The position numbers and the translations under genes are program-made. Shown piece after piece: positions 16,200-26,551 of a stretch of 64,000 bases of DNA. The stretch covers positions 2,294,001 through 2,358,000 of the forward strand of contig NZ_JAFIQT010000001.1 of assembly GCF_017355935.1 (NCBI RefSeq). The letters run 5' to 3'. The stretch's first letter is position 1, and every line of letters starts with the position of its first letter. The notes below the pieces were generated by a model. It was not told the origin of the DNA, did no database searches, and saw nothing but the letters and a program-made list of their open reading frames with translations. The DNA comes from Telluribacter humicola (GTDB lineage Bacteria > Bacteroidota > Bacteroidia > Cytophagales > Spirosomataceae).

Positions 16200-17444
16200 T
16201 TATCTGAATCCAAATAAAAACGGAAACAGGAAAGTAACAATAGCCGCCCATAAAAAATAGATGGGTAGATAGGCCGCCATAACCCGACCCACTTCGGCTA
16301 TATCTCCTCGACGGGTTAACACGCGAAAGAGCTTTAAGGTTACCAGTGCCAGATTCACCAGGATCAGAAGATTACTACCCAGTACTACCGTACGGTTGGG
16401 CGTAAAACCCCATTCTGAAATCCGGAACAGGATGGCAGAAATTGCAATGCCGTTGACGATGATGGTCACCGCCGAAAGCAGAAACAGTAGCAGAATTTCG
16501 AACCGGTAGACTTCGGAGCGGGTACTTTCGGTGATGGAGAAGAAAATAATAGCCATGACCCCCACGAGCAGAGCATTGAACAGGAGCAGAAACTCCCGGT
16601 CGTTGTAGGGGTCTTTCTGGTACATGAGAATAGCGATCAGGTAAGCGACCAGGGTCACCAGCACCAGAGGGCAAAAGATCCGGGCAATGACGGGCGATAC
16701 CTTATTGACCAGTTGAGGGTTGGTCTGGGTGAGGTAGGTGCCCAGCAGGGGAGCCGCGGGAAGACCAAATATTACCACGTACTGAACGTAGAACTCTTCT
16801 ATCCTGAGGCCAATCAAGGCGAAAAGATTAATGGTAATCCCGGTCAGTACTCCACCTGCCAGTAAGATCAAACCGGTCATGATAATCAGCTCGCCATTAA
16901 AACTGAGGTAGTCGAGTCGTTGGCGGAGGTCGTGGCGGAAGCCACCCGCAAAGGCTACACACAACAGCGACCAGAGGAACAGGGGCATGTGCAGTCGGGA
17001 CAGGATCAGCGTATCGCTCTTGTCTGTACCCGGAAGCAGGTTAATAAAAACCAGGGCACCGAGCAGTGCTCCAACCAGCAGAAGTAGGCTTTGTGAGTCT
17101 GCGTTTCGTTTCCAGACAAAGTAGGCGATCAGGAATGGGAATACGATGAAGCCTACGTTGCGGGTATAAAAGAACTCTTCCGGAATGGACAGGATCTCTG
17201 GCAACTTAGCCACGGTACCCGCCATCAGTGACACTACCAGTATGAACAGCAAATCTTTGCCGCCTCCCCACGACAGACCTTCCTCATCGTAGTTTAGGCG
17301 TGCGTTCCAGAAATTGGCGTATGGATTTTGGCTCAACTGTGGGTATAGGTCGTTGAACTCCCGCTTAAATATTGGCTTGTTGTTCCGGTACAGTTTTTCC
17401 AACTGACGGGGATTGTCCAGGTTGGCAATGATCTCGTTTTTCAT
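16200..17444 (-). CDS. DUF4153 domain-containing polytopic membrane protein
   Basis: The 414-residue protein has a soluble N-terminal stretch of about 60 residues followed by ten to eleven predicted membrane helices, separated by short charged loops such as ESTRSEVYRFE. The pattern and length fit DUF4153/DUF4173-type membrane proteins of Bacteroidota. No catalytic residues are evident and the function is unknown. It is followed closely by the GNAT gene. Confidence 0.7.
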   Translation of the reverse strand: MKNEIIANLDNPRQLEKLYRNNKPIFKREFNDLYPQLSQNPYANFWNARLNYDEEGLSWGGGKDLLFILVVSLMAGTVAKLPEILSIPEEFFYTRNVGFIVFPFLIAYFVWKRNADSQSLLLLVGALLGALVFINLLPGTDKSDTLILSRLHMPLFLWSLLCVAFAGGFRHDLRQRLDYLSFNGELIIMTGLILLAGGVLTGITINLFALIGLRIEEFYVQYVVIFGLPAAPLLGTYLTQTNPQLVNKVSPVIARIFCPLVLVTLVAYLIAILMYQKDPYNDREFLLLFNALLVGVMAIIFFSITESTRSEVYRFEILLLFLLSAVTIIVNGIAISAILFRISEWGFTPNRTVVLGSNLLILVNLALVTLKLFRVLTRRGDIAEVGRVMAAYLPIYFLWAAIVTFLFPFLFGFR

Positions 17445-17511
17445 AGTAGGTTTAGTCTGGTTAAATGTTTTTATAAGTAGTGATATGTTTGCTGCAAAGC
17501 TTACGGTTGGA

Positions 17512-17802
17512 CTACGCTAAGTCCTCCATCATGAGGGCTATCTTATCGGCCAATTCACCCACGCCCAGCGCTGCCCAGATAATAAAAAAGCCCAGAAGGA
17601 TTTTCAGGAATCCAGGAATTGAAATCCCGGTCTTCTCCCTAATTAGGGCAGCAACAGGTGGAAAATAGATGAATGAAAGAAGCACAATAAAGACTCCAAA
17701 GAGGGGATCATTACCCCAAAAAGTATTGATGACGCCGATGGCAAAAAACAGGAAGCCAAATGACCAACTGATGATGTCCGGTATGTTAAGCTGTGACTTC
17801 AT
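17512..17802 (-). CDS. Small membrane protein of unknown function
   Basis: This 96-residue protein has three hydrophobic segments (about 10-30, 34-52 and 62-82) and a short acidic end. No family is recognised. It lies 36 bases beyond the end of the ABC-permease/peptidase operon in the same orientation, so it may be a distal member of that transcript. Confidence 0.6.
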   Translation of the reverse strand: MKSQLNIPDIISWSFGFLFFAIGVINTFWGNDPLFGVFIVLLSFIYFPPVAALIREKTGISIPGFLKILLGFFIIWAALGVGELADKIALMMEDLA

Positions 17803-17838
17803 GTTTCTATCTCTTTAAGTAGTTTAAAATAGAATTTT

Positions 17839-20800
17839 CTATATATCTACCTTCTGCACGTTATCGCTCATTTCCAGATCAATCAGCAGGTGATTGGGAT
17901 CAATACCGGCACGGGCGGGCTGTTCAGGTACGTTGAGAATAAATGTCTGCTTACCGGAGCGGATGCGGTGCTTCTGCAGGTGGAGTACTTTTGCCGATGG
18001 CTCACCTTCTGCACGCGGGGCATAGACTCCGATTTCAATCCAGTCTTGTATAGGGATGTTTGTCTCCCTGCCTACGCTGTCGACGGTTACCTTCCATGCT
18101 TCCACATCCAGCTCTACCTGCCAGGTTCCTGCCGGGGTTTGCTTCGCGGTAGCGTTCTCTGTTTTGAGCTCCCAAAAGGTGTTGGCCGCAAAGAGGTCGT
18201 GCACCAGGTAGTGCAGTGAGTCCGGCGTTACCGCCTGCAGCTCCCGATAGAAATCCAGAGTCGTCAACAGGGGTGGTTCGGCGGGGATTTCCTTTAACAT
18301 GCCCCTAAGCGCGTTGTTGACTCTTTCTTTTCCAATGTAATGCCTCAATGCGAAGAGCGCGAAAGGCCCCTTGCGATAGTTCATGAACCTGTTATTAGAC
18401 CTGAGCAGGGGAGGAGCCGCCCGCGAGCGGGGTACCTCATACTCCTGCCGCATCTGGGATAGATATTTGAGCAGATGCTCGTAACCCAGTGTTTCTTCCA
18501 CTACCTGCATAGCCGAGTAGGTAGCGAAGCTTTCTACGAGTAGACCAGTTCCTTCGACTGCAGCAGGAGCCAGACGAAAGCCCCACCACTGGTGCGCCAC
18601 CTCGTGGGCCATGATGTGGTACGGAAGGTCGAGCCCTCCCGGATCTGGTTTCATCAGAGAGTACCCTTCCGGGTAGTCAATCGTCATCGCCTCAGCGTGC
18701 ATGCCCCGGCCGGGACCTGGCCGCTCCAGTACCCTAAAGTAGGTGTACGGGTAAGGACCGAACTCCTGCGAGTAGTACGCCAGCGAAACCTGGACGCTCT
18801 TCACCATACGTTCCACGTTGGCGTCGTGGGTGGGGTGGTGAAAGATCTGAATGGTTACCGGTTTTGCGGTGCTGTCAGAACCCGCTGTAACGGCTGGAAT
18901 CCACTGGGCTTCGCGTACCGCATACCTGGCTGAGAAGATGGCATATTCATGGCTAATAGGTGCATTGGTAACGTAGTGGAAGTAACGGCGCTCCTGTCCT
19001 GAGCCTGACGAAGGAGCTTCTGTCCAGGTACGGTGAAGGGCTCCGGGAGCCACGGCAATCTGATCCTTAGAGGTACCTACTACTGCTTCAAAATCCATCG
19101 GATCAGCGTGACGGGTGTCGAAGCGCGCGGCCTCATCGTAAAGAGAAGGCCGCTCCGGACGCGAAGCGAGTCCATACGTTTGTCGATCACGCTCGTCGCG
19201 CAGACGTCGGTTTTCTTGATAGCCGATGACAGGCATCCAGTCATCACTGTCTATATGACTACCATTCGAGACGACCGAGGCATCTACCCCTGCATTGCTG
19301 AAGCCACGGGAACCGATACGCATTTGAAAGCTCATTTGCACCGAATCGCCGGGCGCCAGCGGTTTTTGCAGGGAATAGATCCTGTACCCCAGCTCTTCGT
19401 CCAGAATGACTGGAGTAGCCGTGCGATTGAATGTAAAGCCTGTGATAGTGAGGTCTGGAACGATAGAAAGATGGATGGAGTCGATGGCGACCTTACTGCG
19501 ATTTACGAGATAGTACGTGGCTTGCAGATCGGCCGCTCCCTCGTCAGGATATAGCTCAGCCTTTACCTGGGTACGGGCCAGTGCTGGTTGAGCGGTGTGC
19601 TCGTACTTCCCGTAGCGCCGCTCGTACTCCGCGCGCATCTCCATCTTCGCCTCATTAGTAGTATATTCATTCAGTATATTGGTATTATAGAAAATGAAGC
19701 CACCGGATACGAGTACTAGAGCCAGAGCTGTATACAAAGCCCCTTGATGCTGCGCGAACCGGTGCTGTGCCAGCTGGAGCCGCGTTCGGAATCCACCTTC
19801 TTTGCTTCGCACCCAGAATAGGATAGCTATTACAGCCAGTAAGAGGCCCCACGATGCCCAATAGAACTTGAACCACAGCCACGGTCTGATGAAAGGCCCG
19901 AAGCCGCTCATGTCACTGTACGACCAGCCCGTGTCCGAGGCAAATACCAGCATTTTGTGCTCAACCCCAAGCATGGAAGCAAAGAGTATGTAACCATACG
20001 CGCCTAATGCTACCAGGAGACCCATGTACTTTTGATTCACTACGACATGGATGACAAAGACGAGCAGCGCGAAGAGGAGGTAGTTGGTAAGCTGAATGCC
20101 CAAAAGTGCCCTGATGTACACGTCGAGCTCGAACTGGTAATAATCCATGACGAGCTGATTAATGATTCCGGCTACCACCAGGAAGGCCATCCAGGTAGTG
20201 ATAATGAGTGCCAGTCCTATGTACTTGCCCACGAACAGGACCGACTCGGGTACCGGTGTGGTATCGGAAAGTTCATAAAGTCCTGCCTCGCGCTCCCGCC
20301 AGACCAGCTCGCCGGCGTAGAAAATAGTGAGTAAGGGAATGATGATCCACTGGGTCTGGTAGCTGCTCAGCGGTGGGGCCAGTATTCGTAGTACCTCCTG
20401 CGTACGGGCAAAGAGCGGAACGCCAAACCACTCCATGTACTCAGTGGCAAAAAGTCCTGTACCGATGGAGAGAATGGCTACAAGGGTGAGTCCAGCCCTA
20501 CTGCCAGCAATAGCCTTGAATGAGGCCCAGCCAATGGCTACTGTTTGAAGTACATAGGTGGAGAAAACAAAATTGCGCGTGACGTTCGGTATGGTAGTCC
20601 GACTGGTGGAATGGTTGCGTATGCGGGATGCTTCTTCTTGTGTCTGTGCGACGGGACGCACAGAAGCTTTACTTTTTCCCAAAAGATCTGACCATGTAGC
20701 GCCGGACGTAACGTGGGCCAACTGGAACCTGATGTACGTGAACAGGAGCGCGGCCACCGCAATGCCAAACCATACAATACGGTTCCAAAGCCAGGTACCT

Positions 20801-21495
20801 TCCAGCAGGATCAGCCGTGTATTATTCTCGATGGGTGTCCAGCCTTCCATCTCTACAATGATGCTGGTGCCGAGGAGGTCCATCAGACTGCCAAGTACTT
20901 TCCACTCAAGCGCGTACCGGACCGTAGTACCGCCAAACTGAGAAAATAGGATGATGACCAAGCTGGCGATATAGCTGGCAATAGCCCTACCGCTCAATGT
21001 AGCGAACAAAAACTGGATGGCTGTAACTGCTAATACAGTAGGCAAGGCAATGAAGCCAAAATTAGTCAGATAGGAGGCGAGGCGGAATGGGCCCAGCAAC
21101 TGAGGCTTAGCACCGGGGCCGTAGAAGGAGAGTAGCATTCCGGCGTAAAGGGCCAGCATAATCAGGACATGCAGGGACAGAGCCGCCAGGACTCGAGCCC
21201 CCTGGTAGCTCAGCTTGCTTACGGGTAAGGTATAGGTAAGCGGGTGCATACGCGTCTGCCTGTCCCGGGTTGCCGCATCGCCGGTAAAAAGTCCACCAAT
21301 GACTACCCATATTACACTGCCAAAGACCGTATAGAAAGCAATGGTACCGGGTGCATTCAGGTAGACTCCGTCTTCAAGCCTGACCATTCTCAGGATTAAA
21401 AAACCGAACAAGAGGAACACCATAAACAGGAGCCATGTCGAGACATGACTTAATTGATAGCGAAATTCATAGCGAAAGATGGTATGGAACTTCAT
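17839..21495 (-). CDS. ABC transporter permease fused to M1 aminopeptidase (copy 1)
   Basis: The 1218-residue protein has an N-terminal ABC-2-type permease region with two groups of about six membrane helices (roughly residues 15-260 and 330-600). A periplasmic M1 gluzincin domain follows (about 640-1218). The zinc site is HEVAHQW (His964, Glu965, His968) with a later Glu in LLVESFATY. The usual M1 GxMEN exopeptidase loop reads GRGMHAEAMT. The ATG overlaps the stop of copy 2 by 4 bases. Together with the ATPase encoded upstream it should form an ABC exporter with a built-in peptidase; the substrate is unknown. Confidence 0.85.
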   Translation of the reverse strand: MKFHTIFRYEFRYQLSHVSTWLLFMVFLLFGFLILRMVRLEDGVYLNAPGTIAFYTVFGSVIWVVIGGLFTGDAATRDRQTRMHPLTYTLPVSKLSYQGARVLAALSLHVLIMLALYAGMLLSFYGPGAKPQLLGPFRLASYLTNFGFIALPTVLAVTAIQFLFATLSGRAIASYIASLVIILFSQFGGTTVRYALEWKVLGSLMDLLGTSIIVEMEGWTPIENNTRLILLEGTWLWNRIVWFGIAVAALLFTYIRFQLAHVTSGATWSDLLGKSKASVRPVAQTQEEASRIRNHSTSRTTIPNVTRNFVFSTYVLQTVAIGWASFKAIAGSRAGLTLVAILSIGTGLFATEYMEWFGVPLFARTQEVLRILAPPLSSYQTQWIIIPLLTIFYAGELVWREREAGLYELSDTTPVPESVLFVGKYIGLALIITTWMAFLVVAGIINQLVMDYYQFELDVYIRALLGIQLTNYLLFALLVFVIHVVVNQKYMGLLVALGAYGYILFASMLGVEHKMLVFASDTGWSYSDMSGFGPFIRPWLWFKFYWASWGLLLAVIAILFWVRSKEGGFRTRLQLAQHRFAQHQGALYTALALVLVSGGFIFYNTNILNEYTTNEAKMEMRAEYERRYGKYEHTAQPALARTQVKAELYPDEGAADLQATYYLVNRSKVAIDSIHLSIVPDLTITGFTFNRTATPVILDEELGYRIYSLQKPLAPGDSVQMSFQMRIGSRGFSNAGVDASVVSNGSHIDSDDWMPVIGYQENRRLRDERDRQTYGLASRPERPSLYDEAARFDTRHADPMDFEAVVGTSKDQIAVAPGALHRTWTEAPSSGSGQERRYFHYVTNAPISHEYAIFSARYAVREAQWIPAVTAGSDSTAKPVTIQIFHHPTHDANVERMVKSVQVSLAYYSQEFGPYPYTYFRVLERPGPGRGMHAEAMTIDYPEGYSLMKPDPGGLDLPYHIMAHEVAHQWWGFRLAPAAVEGTGLLVESFATYSAMQVVEETLGYEHLLKYLSQMRQEYEVPRSRAAPPLLRSNNRFMNYRKGPFALFALRHYIGKERVNNALRGMLKEIPAEPPLLTTLDFYRELQAVTPDSLHYLVHDLFAANTFWELKTENATAKQTPAGTWQVELDVEAWKVTVDSVGRETNIPIQDWIEIGVYAPRAEGEPSAKVLHLQKHRIRSGKQTFILNVPEQPARAGIDPNHLLIDLEMSDNVQKVDI

Positions 21496-24400
21496 AGCTT
21501 TATCTCCTTCCTGTTATCATCTGTTTTTTCTTCAATGAGCAGTTGGCGGGGGTCGATTACAATCAAGTCGGGCTTGTGAGGTACCTTGAGGGTAAGAGTC
21601 TGCTTACCAGAGCGGATGCGGTGCTTTTGACGGTAGAGCGGCTTGCCAGATTCTTTGCCTTGCTCTCTAATCCCTATTTCCACCCAATCATTCGTAGGAA
21701 TTTCCTTCTCAACGCCCGCGCTGTCTGCCACCAGTTTGCGTGCCTGCAGGTCGAGTGTCACCTCCCAGGAGCCTGCCACTGTTTGCTTCGCCGTAGCTCC
21801 ATCTATCTTGAACTCCCAGTACGTGTTCACCTCAAACAGGTCGTGCAGGAGGTACTGCAATGAATCTGGCGTTACCGCCTTAAGCTCCCGATAGAGATCC
21901 AGGGTTGTAGCCAGGGGAGCCCCCTGCTTTCGATGATTTTCCACCAGACGCCGCAGCGCCCCATTGACCTTTTTCTCGCCTAGGTACTCGCTCAGCGTGT
22001 ACAGCGCGAAAGGCCCCTTTCGGTAAGACATGTACGGGTCGAGCCCCCGGAGCAGCGGTTCGCCCCGGCGGATCTCCGGGCGTATTTGAGACACTCGCAG
22101 GAAATCTAAAAGTCGCTGGCGCTCCTCGTGTCCTCTGGCGTTCTCCACGGCTTTTATCGCATAGTACCAGGCGAGGCTCTCAGACATCACCGGGGCTCCC
22201 TCGACGTTAGCATAAGGTACCGTCCACTGGTGAGCCATTTCGTGCGCCACTACGGCGGAAGGGAAATCCAGACTCTCCGGAGTATCCTTGGGGTGCCAGA
22301 GGGCAAATCCCTCCGCATAGGTGAGCATACCCCCTTCGGCGTGCATTCCCGTGCCGTTGCCTGCACCCTCAACCACACTTAGGTAACCGCGAGGGTAGGG
22401 GCCAAACTCCCTGGTGTAGTATTCGAGGGAGTTTCGGATGCTCCTGACCATTCGGTCCAGGTGTGCTGCGTGCTGTGGGTTATGGAAAATCTGTATGGTT
22501 ACAGGCAGGCCAGAGCTATCCGGAGCTTTCCATTGCTCCTTAAGTACCGTATAGTTGGCAGAGAAGAAGCCCCACTCACCCCCGGCTGATCCATCAGTGG
22601 AGTAATGGAAGTAACGGCGTACTTGTCCTGAGCCTGATTGAGGGGCTTTCGTCCAGGTACGGCGGAGCGCCCCCGGTGCAACGGCTACCTGATCAGAAGC
22701 AGTGCCTATTACCGCTTCAAGGGTGCCACCCCCGGTGCCCTTATCCTCTCTGGCTTTGCGATCGTACAGGGAAGCGATCACCGGGCGTGGTTCAAACCCG
22801 TACTCCCGCCGGTCGCTGGCGTGGATCAGCTCGCGGCTCTTTTGGTAGCCAATAGCGGGTAGCCAGCTGTTCGTGAAGCGGGTACCGTTCGCGACCACCA
22901 AGGCGTCGATTCCGTTCTCGCGGAAGCCACGTGGCTCGACTTTCACCTGGAAAGTAAGCTGCACCGTGTCGCCGGGCATGAGCGGCTTATCCAGCGCATA
23001 GGTCCTGTGGTAATATCTCTCGTCAGTGAGTACTTGCTTAGCTGGCCGATCAAACTCAATGCTTACTGTTTCGACTCCGGGCACCGTAGTCACATGGATG
23101 GAGTCAATTGCTTTCTTGTTGTGGTTCACCAGGTGGTAGGTACCTATAATGTCAACTGCCCGCCGCTCTGGATAAATTTCGATGTTTAGTTTGGTAGCTG
23201 CCAGCTGGGGCTGAGGGGTATCTGAGTACTGCCCATAGCTTTGCTCGTAGGCAGCGGCCCGCTCCTTCATCTCGGACGCGGTGTGGTATTCGTTTAAAAC
23301 ATTGGTGTTGTAGAAAATAAAACCGCCCAGCGTCAGGATGAGCCCTACTGCCAATCCGGCAGTCCAAACCGTCGTGCGTGTGAGCCGCTGCCGCGCCAGC
23401 CGGAGTCTCACAGGGAAACTAGTCTCCCTGCCACGTACCCAAAGCAGTCTCGCTGTTACTGCAAGTAGCAGAGCCCATGCTACCCAGTAGCTTTTGAACC
23501 ACAACCAGGGGCCGATGGAGGGTTCGAAGCCGCGCATCTCTGTATAGGACCATCCCGGACTTGCACCGTAGATGAGCATGTTATGCTCAACACCAAACAA
23601 GGAAGCTAGGGCGATAAATACAAAGGCAATGATCGCCACCAGGTGACCAATGTATTTCTGGTTTACCACCACGTGTACCACAAGGCCAAGCAGCGCGAAG
23701 AGGAGGTAATCGGTAAGCTGAAGCCCAAACATGATTTTCAGGTACAGTCCGATCTCGAAGTTATGATACCCCATTATCACCTGGGCGACCATGCCAGCCC
23801 CAATCTGGAGGGTGAGGAACACGACGAGCAGGAGAGCCAGTCCCAGGAACTTACCCAGGAAAGGAGCCCAGGCTGAGCCGGGCATTGTATCGGTGATTTC
23901 TCCCATTCTAGCTTCCCGTTCCCGCCAGACTAGCTCTCCGGCGAAGAAAACAATGAGGAACGGGATGATCACCCAGCGGCTCAGTTCATCGGCCAGAGAG
24001 GCTGTTAGTTCGGAGATGACCCGGATGGTAGTAGGTACCAGCGGATTACTTTTGGATTCCATCTGATCGAGTACCACCGGGATAGTGAGGAGCGGGATAA
24101 ATGCCAGCAGGAAAAGCCCGGCCCAACTCGTCACGATTGATAGGAACGATGCCCACGCGATGGCGAACATCTGATGGGTATCGGTGATAAAATTGGAGCT
24201 CCTCTGCACCTGTGGGACGGAGACTGGTTTGATTGCAAGAATGCCGGGAGCGGCAGGTATTGGTGTTTGTACTTTCGCTGTGGCTGACTTAGAAGGAGTG
24301 AAAAGCTGCCTTATGCGCCTCCACGAGGTAATGCCCGTGCGATGGGCGAATCTAAAGCTCAGATAGGTGATTATAAGCCCTAGCAGGCCGATGATGATCC

Positions 24401-25133
24401 ACAGGAGACGGTTTGTCAATACAATACCCTCCAACCCGATCAGGCGCCGGTTCTTCTCGATCGGCGTCCACATATGCGCGATATCTTCAACTACGAAACG
24501 GATACCGATCGGATCCAGCAAGGTGCCAAGGCCCTTTCCAAAAAGCAGAAAGGAGGCTACAAAGAAGCTCATGAACACGATCAGGAAGCTTCCAAAGTAA
24601 GCACCCATGGCACGGCCACTTCTTGCAGCCATAAAAAACTGGATGGCGGTAGCAGCAAAGGCGGTCGGGAGCGCAATGTAGGCGTAGGCCGTAAGAAAGG
24701 CTGCCGGTCGAAACGGACCGATCAACTCGGCATCAACGCCGGGCAGGTATACGCCCAGCAGGATACCTGCCTGCACGGCGAGCAGGATCAAAGCATTAAG
24801 AACAAGGGCTGCCAGAAAGCGTCCCCCCAAGTACTCAGCCTTACTAATGGAGGTTGTATAAATGAGCGGATACATGCCCGTAGCCACGTCCCGCGCTGCC
24901 GCATCTCCGGCGATGGGCGCAGCCAACACCAGCCAGATCAGGCTACCAAAAACGGTGGTCTTCGCAATTCCGAAAGGTGAGTTAAGAAAGAATTCAGAAT
25001 AGAGTACCTCCGATACAGAGCCATCTCTGGTCATTAAAAAGTCCAGTACGAGTAGGACAATGACGAAGAGCCACGGCCAGGGTCGGCGTACCTGGTAAGC
25101 AAATTCAAATCGAAATATCTCCCTGAACTTCAT
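21492..25133 (-). CDS. ABC transporter permease fused to M1 aminopeptidase (copy 2)
   Basis: The 1213-residue paralogue of the next gene in the operon shares its architecture: membrane permease region, then an M1 peptidase with HEMAHQW (His964, Glu965, His968) and a Glu in VMSESLAWYY. Here too the substrate loop is GMHAEG rather than GAMEN. Segments such as PWLWFKSYWVAWALLLAV and VVVNQKYIGHLVA are near-identical to copy 1, showing a tandem duplication. It overlaps the ATPase stop by 4 bases. The two copies may form a heterodimeric permease. Confidence 0.85.
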   Translation of the reverse strand: MKFREIFRFEFAYQVRRPWPWLFVIVLLVLDFLMTRDGSVSEVLYSEFFLNSPFGIAKTTVFGSLIWLVLAAPIAGDAAARDVATGMYPLIYTTSISKAEYLGGRFLAALVLNALILLAVQAGILLGVYLPGVDAELIGPFRPAAFLTAYAYIALPTAFAATAIQFFMAARSGRAMGAYFGSFLIVFMSFFVASFLLFGKGLGTLLDPIGIRFVVEDIAHMWTPIEKNRRLIGLEGIVLTNRLLWIIIGLLGLIITYLSFRFAHRTGITSWRRIRQLFTPSKSATAKVQTPIPAAPGILAIKPVSVPQVQRSSNFITDTHQMFAIAWASFLSIVTSWAGLFLLAFIPLLTIPVVLDQMESKSNPLVPTTIRVISELTASLADELSRWVIIPFLIVFFAGELVWREREARMGEITDTMPGSAWAPFLGKFLGLALLLVVFLTLQIGAGMVAQVIMGYHNFEIGLYLKIMFGLQLTDYLLFALLGLVVHVVVNQKYIGHLVAIIAFVFIALASLFGVEHNMLIYGASPGWSYTEMRGFEPSIGPWLWFKSYWVAWALLLAVTARLLWVRGRETSFPVRLRLARQRLTRTTVWTAGLAVGLILTLGGFIFYNTNVLNEYHTASEMKERAAAYEQSYGQYSDTPQPQLAATKLNIEIYPERRAVDIIGTYHLVNHNKKAIDSIHVTTVPGVETVSIEFDRPAKQVLTDERYYHRTYALDKPLMPGDTVQLTFQVKVEPRGFRENGIDALVVANGTRFTNSWLPAIGYQKSRELIHASDRREYGFEPRPVIASLYDRKAREDKGTGGGTLEAVIGTASDQVAVAPGALRRTWTKAPQSGSGQVRRYFHYSTDGSAGGEWGFFSANYTVLKEQWKAPDSSGLPVTIQIFHNPQHAAHLDRMVRSIRNSLEYYTREFGPYPRGYLSVVEGAGNGTGMHAEGGMLTYAEGFALWHPKDTPESLDFPSAVVAHEMAHQWTVPYANVEGAPVMSESLAWYYAIKAVENARGHEERQRLLDFLRVSQIRPEIRRGEPLLRGLDPYMSYRKGPFALYTLSEYLGEKKVNGALRRLVENHRKQGAPLATTLDLYRELKAVTPDSLQYLLHDLFEVNTYWEFKIDGATAKQTVAGSWEVTLDLQARKLVADSAGVEKEIPTNDWVEIGIREQGKESGKPLYRQKHRIRSGKQTLTLKVPHKPDLIVIDPRQLLIEEKTDDNRKEIKL

Positions 25134-26062
25134 AGGGCGACCTGTGGTTTGCGGTTGCCAATATGACCAGCCATCGTACTGAAGTACACATCTTCCAGAT
25201 CAGGAGTTACGGGCTCAAAGCCATTACCGGGATCTTCCTCGTTGTAGATATGGACGACCGTACGTCCGCTCAGTAGTTTGGTCGATATGATTTTATGCTC
25301 ACGCTCCAGCTGGGCTAGTGCACTCTTCTCGACTATCCGGCGCCAGATACGGCTCTGAAGCCCATCTATAGCCTTGAGCGGCTCCGCCTCGAGCAGGATT
25401 TCGCCCTTATTAATGATTGCCATTCGGGTACAGAGTTCGCTTACATCTTCAACAATGTGGGTAGAAAGAATTACGACACTGTTTTCACCCAGTTCACTGA
25501 GTAGGTTCAGGAAACGCACCCGTTCGGCGGGGTCCAGTCCCGCGGTGGGCTCATCTACGATCATCAGTTTCGGGTTGCCCAGCAGGGCCACCGCTACACC
25601 AAAGCGCTGCCGCATTCCCCCTGAGAACCCTCCTAGCTTTTGCCTGCGTACATCCCACAGGTTCGTTTGCCGGAGCAAGGCTTCCACTACCTCCTTTCGC
25701 GCTTGCCGTCCGGTAATGCCTTTAAGTATGGCGAAGTAATCGAGCAGATCCTCCGCCCTGGCCTTCGGATACACACCAAACTCCTGCGGCAGGTAGCCCA
25801 GTGTCTGGCGCACTTCGTCCTTCTGCTTCAGTACGTCTATGACAGGGCCTGTCGATGGGTCTCCAAGGCGGATGCTGCCTGTGTCCGGCTCCTGTAGGGT
25901 AGCCAGAATGCGCATCAGCGTGGACTTCCCGGCCCCGTTAGGCCCCAGTAGACCGTACATACCATTAGGAATAGAGAGGGTCACGTTTTTCAGCGCCTGT
26001 ACCACACGCGTGGACCGGCCGGTCGGATAGCTCTTGGAGATGTTGGAAATTTGGAGTGTCAT
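25130..26062 (-). CDS. ABC transporter ATP-binding protein
   Basis: The 310-residue ATPase has Walker A GPNGAGKST (residues 40-48), a Q-loop in YLPQEFGVYP, signature FSGGMRQR (146-153), Walker B LMIVDEPTAGLD (Asp170, Glu171) and the switch His in LSTHIVEDV. A C-terminal extension of about 80 residues is typical of DrrA/CcmA-like exporters. It is the first gene of the operon with the two permease/M1 peptidase fusions and overlaps the first of them by 4 bases. It should energise that transporter. Confidence 0.93.
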   Translation of the reverse strand: MTLQISNISKSYPTGRSTRVVQALKNVTLSIPNGMYGLLGPNGAGKSTLMRILATLQEPDTGSIRLGDPSTGPVIDVLKQKDEVRQTLGYLPQEFGVYPKARAEDLLDYFAILKGITGRQARKEVVEALLRQTNLWDVRRQKLGGFSGGMRQRFGVAVALLGNPKLMIVDEPTAGLDPAERVRFLNLLSELGENSVVILSTHIVEDVSELCTRMAIINKGEILLEAEPLKAIDGLQSRIWRRIVEKSALAQLEREHKIISTKLLSGRTVVHIYNEEDPGNGFEPVTPDLEDVYFSTMAGHIGNRKPQVAL

Positions 26063-26143
26063 AGCGTTGGGTGTTAATAGCTTCGAGTTTGGGGAAAGAG
26101 GACTTACGGGTTTGTATAGCTTATAGAAGAAATCAGTAAGTGA

Positions 26144-26479
26144 TTAATCAGGTCCGTTCAGGCCCACGATGAGGGTAGCTGCCAGCAGCAGTATATAGAT
26201 CAGCAGGCTCAGTACATTGGCCAGGCTCTTTCGCCAGCCACCCTGATACCGCATGAAATCCAACAGGTAGTACACTAATCCTCCCAACGCACCTCCGAAG
26301 GGTACCGTGAGGAAGGGGAGTATCATCCAGGTCTTGGGGCCGGGATTTGGCTTGCCCCCAATAATCATGAAGATCAGTAGTAGAGTAGTAGCAATACCCG
26401 CTCCCAGTAGCATGCGGGACCGTAGCGGCCTGAGGTGAATGGGGGTGTTGGCAGAGGCGCTTTTGGTTGTCATGGTCAT
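26144..26479 (-). CDS. Small membrane protein of unknown function
   Basis: A protein of about 111 residues with three hydrophobic helices (LLGAGIATTLLLIFMIIGG, FLTVPFGGALGGLVYYLL and LSLLIYILLLAATLIV). The ATG at 26479 is chosen because the frame upstream has only a GTG at 26503; an ATG at 26473 is also possible. It lies 81 bases before the ABC ATPase gene and 35 bases after a 17-bp operator-like palindrome. It is therefore likely the first gene of the ABC/M1 transcript. Function is unknown. Confidence 0.65.
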   Translation of the reverse strand: MTMTTKSASANTPIHLRPLRSRMLLGAGIATTLLLIFMIIGGKPNPGPKTWMILPFLTVPFGGALGGLVYYLLDFMRYQGGWRKSLANVLSLLIYILLLAATLIVGLNGPD

Positions 26480-26514
26480 TACCGTTTTATAGCTTAGATA
26501 CACTTTTGTAAAGT

Positions 26515-26531
26515 ACTTTGAAATTCAAAGT
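26515..26531. promoter_or_regulatory. 17-bp palindromic operator upstream of the ABC/M1 transcript
   Basis: ACTTTGAA-A-TTCAAAGT is a perfect 8+1+8 palindrome. A near-identical site precedes the regulator operon at 27565-27581; both share AAGTACTTTG followed by ATTCAAAGT. It is probably bound by the winged-helix protein encoded next to it. Confidence 0.6.
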
Positions 26532-26551
26532 AAGTGGGCAAAAAAAATGGA

